DNA from: Amorphochlora amoebiformis
Taxonomy: Eukaryota; Cercozoa; Chlorarachniophyceae
Direction of reading: 5' to 3'
Assembly (NCBI GenBank): GCA_054601695.1
Contig: BAAHQB010000061.1
Span: 558,001 to 622,000 of the forward strand
Length of the DNA: 64,000 bases
The notes under the pieces are model-generated. The model did not search any database. It was not told the DNA's origin and worked only from the letters and a program-made list of their open reading frames with translations. The translations under genes and the position numbers were made by a program. This document shows, piece by piece, positions 61,260 through 64,000 of the stretch (position 1 is the first letter of the stretch; the number at the start of each line of letters is the position of its first letter).

Positions 61260-61507
61260 TGTTACAGCATATAGAGCTAGCACGGAACCTATAGCTAGTT
61301 AACTACACCGTTAGTTCCTTAGAGTATACGACTAGTAGCACAATAATCGGAACCCAGGAAATTCTCGGAACCCATAGGTTCCGGAGGAAGTAAGAAAGAA
61401 GTTTGGAAGAAAGGATGTAGCCCAAAAGTTATCATAATCATTCGTTATAATCCAAACTGACTTGAATCGAACTCTGGACTACCATCTACTATGCCACTGC
61501 GCTGACA

Positions 61508-61541
<34 letters not shown>

Positions 61542-61967
61542 GTGTATATATATATATATATAAATATATATATATATCATAGAATCAAACAAAGGCGGAG
61601 GACGCATTAAGAACAAGGTATACAAACTACATATTATCGTAATTTTATATTTATATATCTAATAGATATAAATATATATATAAGTATTTTTATATACATA
61701 TATATATATATATATAATATATATATGTATCATTTATAACACATATACACATAAATATACACAAATGAGTAAGTAATATATCAATGCAAAATAAGGTGGG
61801 TATCTTGGACGTGACAGACGGCGGTGTCACTTACCTGAAGAACTCGCACGATCGAGGTATATACGTTGAATAAGTTGTGTGTTTCTTTGAAAAATGCAGT
61901 AGGTTGTATGAGTTCATACTAAATGTATATGCAAGAACTTATATAATTATATAAAATGAGTTTTAGT

Positions 61968-62007
<40 letters not shown>

Positions 62008-62048
62008 CATGTATAGTGTGATTATGTACTGTGTGAATGCGTAATATA

Positions 62049-62089
<41 letters not shown>

Positions 62090-62148
62090 AATATATATGT
62101 ATATATAGATATTAATATGTATATACACGCATAAATAAAATGTACATG

Positions 62149-62190
<42 letters not shown>

Positions 62191-62197
62191 TGTGCGC

Positions 62198-62252
<55 letters not shown>

Positions 62253-62480
62253 CATATGTGTATATACACATGTTTGTGCGTACGTGTGTAGATATTTACA
62301 CACACATATGTAGAATGTATATATATATATAAATATATATGTATATATATGGATATATATACACATATATGTCCATATTTACGTATGACATTGACATACA
62401 CATACATATATATGTATATATATATATATATTATACTTGTATATACCATAATATATGTGTATATGTATATATACATGCAT

Positions 62481-62519
<39 letters not shown>

Positions 62520-62626
62520 CATACGTACGTGTATATACACAAGGTGCGTTAACGAACATGGACCTTTCTCCGGATAGGTATACATTATTAGTATTATAGT
62601 CACTTTTTATCATTATACCTATACAT

Positions 62627-62661
<35 letters not shown>

Positions 62662-62871
62662 TTATATATATATATATATATATCTACAGATAGATATATG
62701 TACATATCGAATATATATATATGTACATTAGAAAATATGCTCTCCTTATGTTCAACTCTCAAGCTGCCCAGATTATCGACTTGGAGGTTATGTATATATA
62801 TATATATGTATGTATGTATATATATATATATATATATATATGCGTATATATTTATATATACAAACATATAC

Positions 62872-62941
<70 letters not shown>

Positions 62942-63160
62942 GTATATAATATATATATATATATATAAGTGTATATATAGTATAGATAGTATATACATAT
63001 ACATACACAAACATATATATATATATATATGTATATATATATTTAAGTATGCATGTGTATACGTATGTATGTATACATACATGCAATATAATACACATAT
63101 GCACACATGTTATGTACAATGATATATCACATGATATCTGATGAATACACATACGTATAT

Positions 63161-63195
<35 letters not shown>

Positions 63196-63649
63196 CATAT
63201 AGATATATATATATATATCACGAATATGTGTGTAAATATATACAATGATATATCATATCATGATATCTGATTTATACATATGTATATATATATATATATA
63301 TATATATTTCTATATATATATATATACATATATGTATATATATTATCTTTATATCTATATATTATTATACAGTATGGATACATATGTACAAATATACGTG
63401 TCTCTCTCGCTCTATTTCATTCTCCCAAGATAGACGTGTAAGTGTGAAAACATACACACACACACACATACACACACATATATTTTATATGAATACATGT
63501 GTATATAAAATACATATACATATATATATATATATGTATATTATACATATGTATATATTTATATACATATATTATAAGCTTAATATTCTCCGTTTATCTC
63601 ATCTTTGGTCCATTTCTTTGGTTGGTGGATATGTATGTATATTATATAT

Positions 63650-63696
<47 letters not shown>

Positions 63697-64000
63697 CACA
63701 CACAAATACATAAAAACAGCAAACAAAAATACGGAAATAAGAAAAAAAAAAAAGAAAATAGAAACAGAAAAAGAATAAAAAGAAATCTGTAGAAACAAAA
63801 CCCAAAGATTTACATATGAGTCGACTCATTTATCAGGCCGCTCTCTGTCCCTCCTTCGTCAATGAAGGAATCCTCCCCCGAGGAGTTCGGTTCTCCATAG
63901 GAATCGTCGGGATTTCAGTTAAAATCGCCTAAATTGAGCTTAAGATTTCATTTAATTCTACCTCCTCCTCTCGGGATCTCTTGTCTGACCTTTTTTCCTT
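50482..64000 (+). CDS. WDR11: WDR11-like WD40 repeat protein (5' start unresolved, 3' end outside window)
   Basis: Twin beta-propeller protein; WDR11 in animals acts at the trans-Golgi network and in ciliary signalling. About 28 exons were read in order with matching phases. The first, [20 protein letters not shown] then [16 protein letters not shown], matches the WDR11 N-terminus pattern (short PG leader, Asp-Trp-Gly, LxAYGCxxxVxVID). Later segments align in order: [129 protein letters not shown] and [19 protein letters not shown]. Individual repeats are divergent, so orthology rests on order and spacing. The last sure exon is 62732-62786. Confidence 0.78.
52593..52863 (+). repeat. Three spaced copies of a ~50-bp intron repeat
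   Basis: Copies near 52593, 52700 and 52817 share catatctatatgtat followed by aaataaacaaatatat, spaced about 107-117 bp apart with AT array between. They lie in a WDR11-like intron. Confidence 0.75.
55096..55280 (+). repeat. Interstitial CCCTAA repeats
   Basis: Two runs of near-perfect CCCTAA (about 55104-55143 and 55208-55272) lie in a WDR11-like intron directly after the 55075 donor. Confidence 0.9.
57148..57382 (+). repeat. 18-bp pyrimidine minisatellite
   Basis: About 12-13 head-to-tail, almost perfect copies of an 18-bp unit (cctctctctttctctccc), set in a wider CT-rich tract (56640-57450). It lies in the WDR11-like intron before exon 57489-57560. Because the unit is a multiple of three it leaves long false reading frames on both strands. 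Confidence 0.92.
57938..57990 (+). repeat. Interstitial TTAGGG repeats, opposite orientation
   Basis: A run of TTAGGG with a few TTTGGG variants, in the intron after exon 57798-57911. It has the opposite orientation to the tract at 55.1 kb. Confidence 0.9.
60965..61046 (+). repeat. Tandem duplication of ~42 bp
   Basis: Two adjacent copies of gatatctgcgtatttttt followed by gtacacatgtatacaca, differing at a few bases, just before WDR11-like exon 61054-61100. Confidence 0.85.
62787..64000 (+). other. Right-edge segment, mostly intron
   Basis: AT arrays reach to about 63710, followed by an A-rich tract and about 180 bp of balanced sequence. A possible exon after an AG near 63835 reads [20 protein letters not shown] in one frame, which would suit a Ser/Pro-rich loop, but its phase could not be tied to exon 62732-62786. 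Confidence 0.35.

Larger units (their letters stand above)
55845..62786 (+). other. WDR11-like exons, second part
   Basis: Exons 55845-55924 ([19 protein letters not shown]), 56126-56195, 56439-56597 (3' end approximate), 57489-57560 ([17 protein letters not shown]), 57798-57911, 58170-58201, 58442-58502 (GC donor), 59243-59282, 59424-59548 ([18 protein letters not shown], ending GEGMCVLA), 60039-60082, 61054-61100, 61583-61617, 61796-61856, 62544-62577 and 62732-62786. Phases agree throughout. The link between 55075 and 55845 is less certain. Confidence 0.72.

Overview
This is a window of intron-rich eukaryotic nuclear DNA. Introns and spacers are dominated by (AT)n arrays, and the many apparent Tyr/Ile-rich reading frames come from those arrays. 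Coding information sits in short exons, mostly 25-190 bp, of ordinary base composition. I rebuilt genes by reading the non-AT islands on both strands and requiring donor, acceptor and reading phase to agree. Five protein genes can be read this way, two of them closed from start to stop without a frame break. Telomere-like CCCTAA/TTAGGG tracts occur inside introns. Species cannot be fixed from the sequence; a unicellular eukaryote (protist or alga) with a TTAGGG-type telomere is my guess.

Layout. (1) 189-19467, minus: a USP40/USP47-type ubiquitin-specific protease, 49 exons, running off the left edge; its catalytic domain holds a UBA insertion and a charged coiled insertion, followed by ubiquitin-like segments. 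(2) 19846-32217, plus: one fused NAD(P)HX epimerase / NAD(P)HX dehydratase (NAXE-NAXD order), a nicotinamide-nucleotide repair enzyme. It is divergent from the USP gene across about 0.4 kb. (3) 32702-38635, minus: a CPBP-family glutamic-type intramembrane protease, 15 exons, 379 aa, closed from ATG to stop. (4) 38762-46838, plus: a J-domain protein, 17 exons, 400 aa, also closed; only 126 bp separate it from the CPBP start. (5) 50482-beyond 64000, plus: a WDR11-like beta-propeller protein, with its start not found and its end outside the window. Between genes 4 and 5 lie a CTAG-rich block, a possible short TA-flanked inverted-repeat element and a coding-looking block that I could not resolve.

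The genes have unrelated roles (ubiquitin removal, metabolite repair, membrane proteolysis, chaperone partner, trafficking scaffold) and form two divergent pairs. The unusual features are in gene architecture. At least seven introns fit only with GC-AG boundaries. One exon of the J-protein gene is tandemly triplicated, with two copies decaying, and decayed exon fragments also lie beside NAXD exons. The USP carries two widely separated copies of a basic motif (LPYxGNM...DRAAIKILM). CTAG-rich DNA lies downstream of gene 3' ends.
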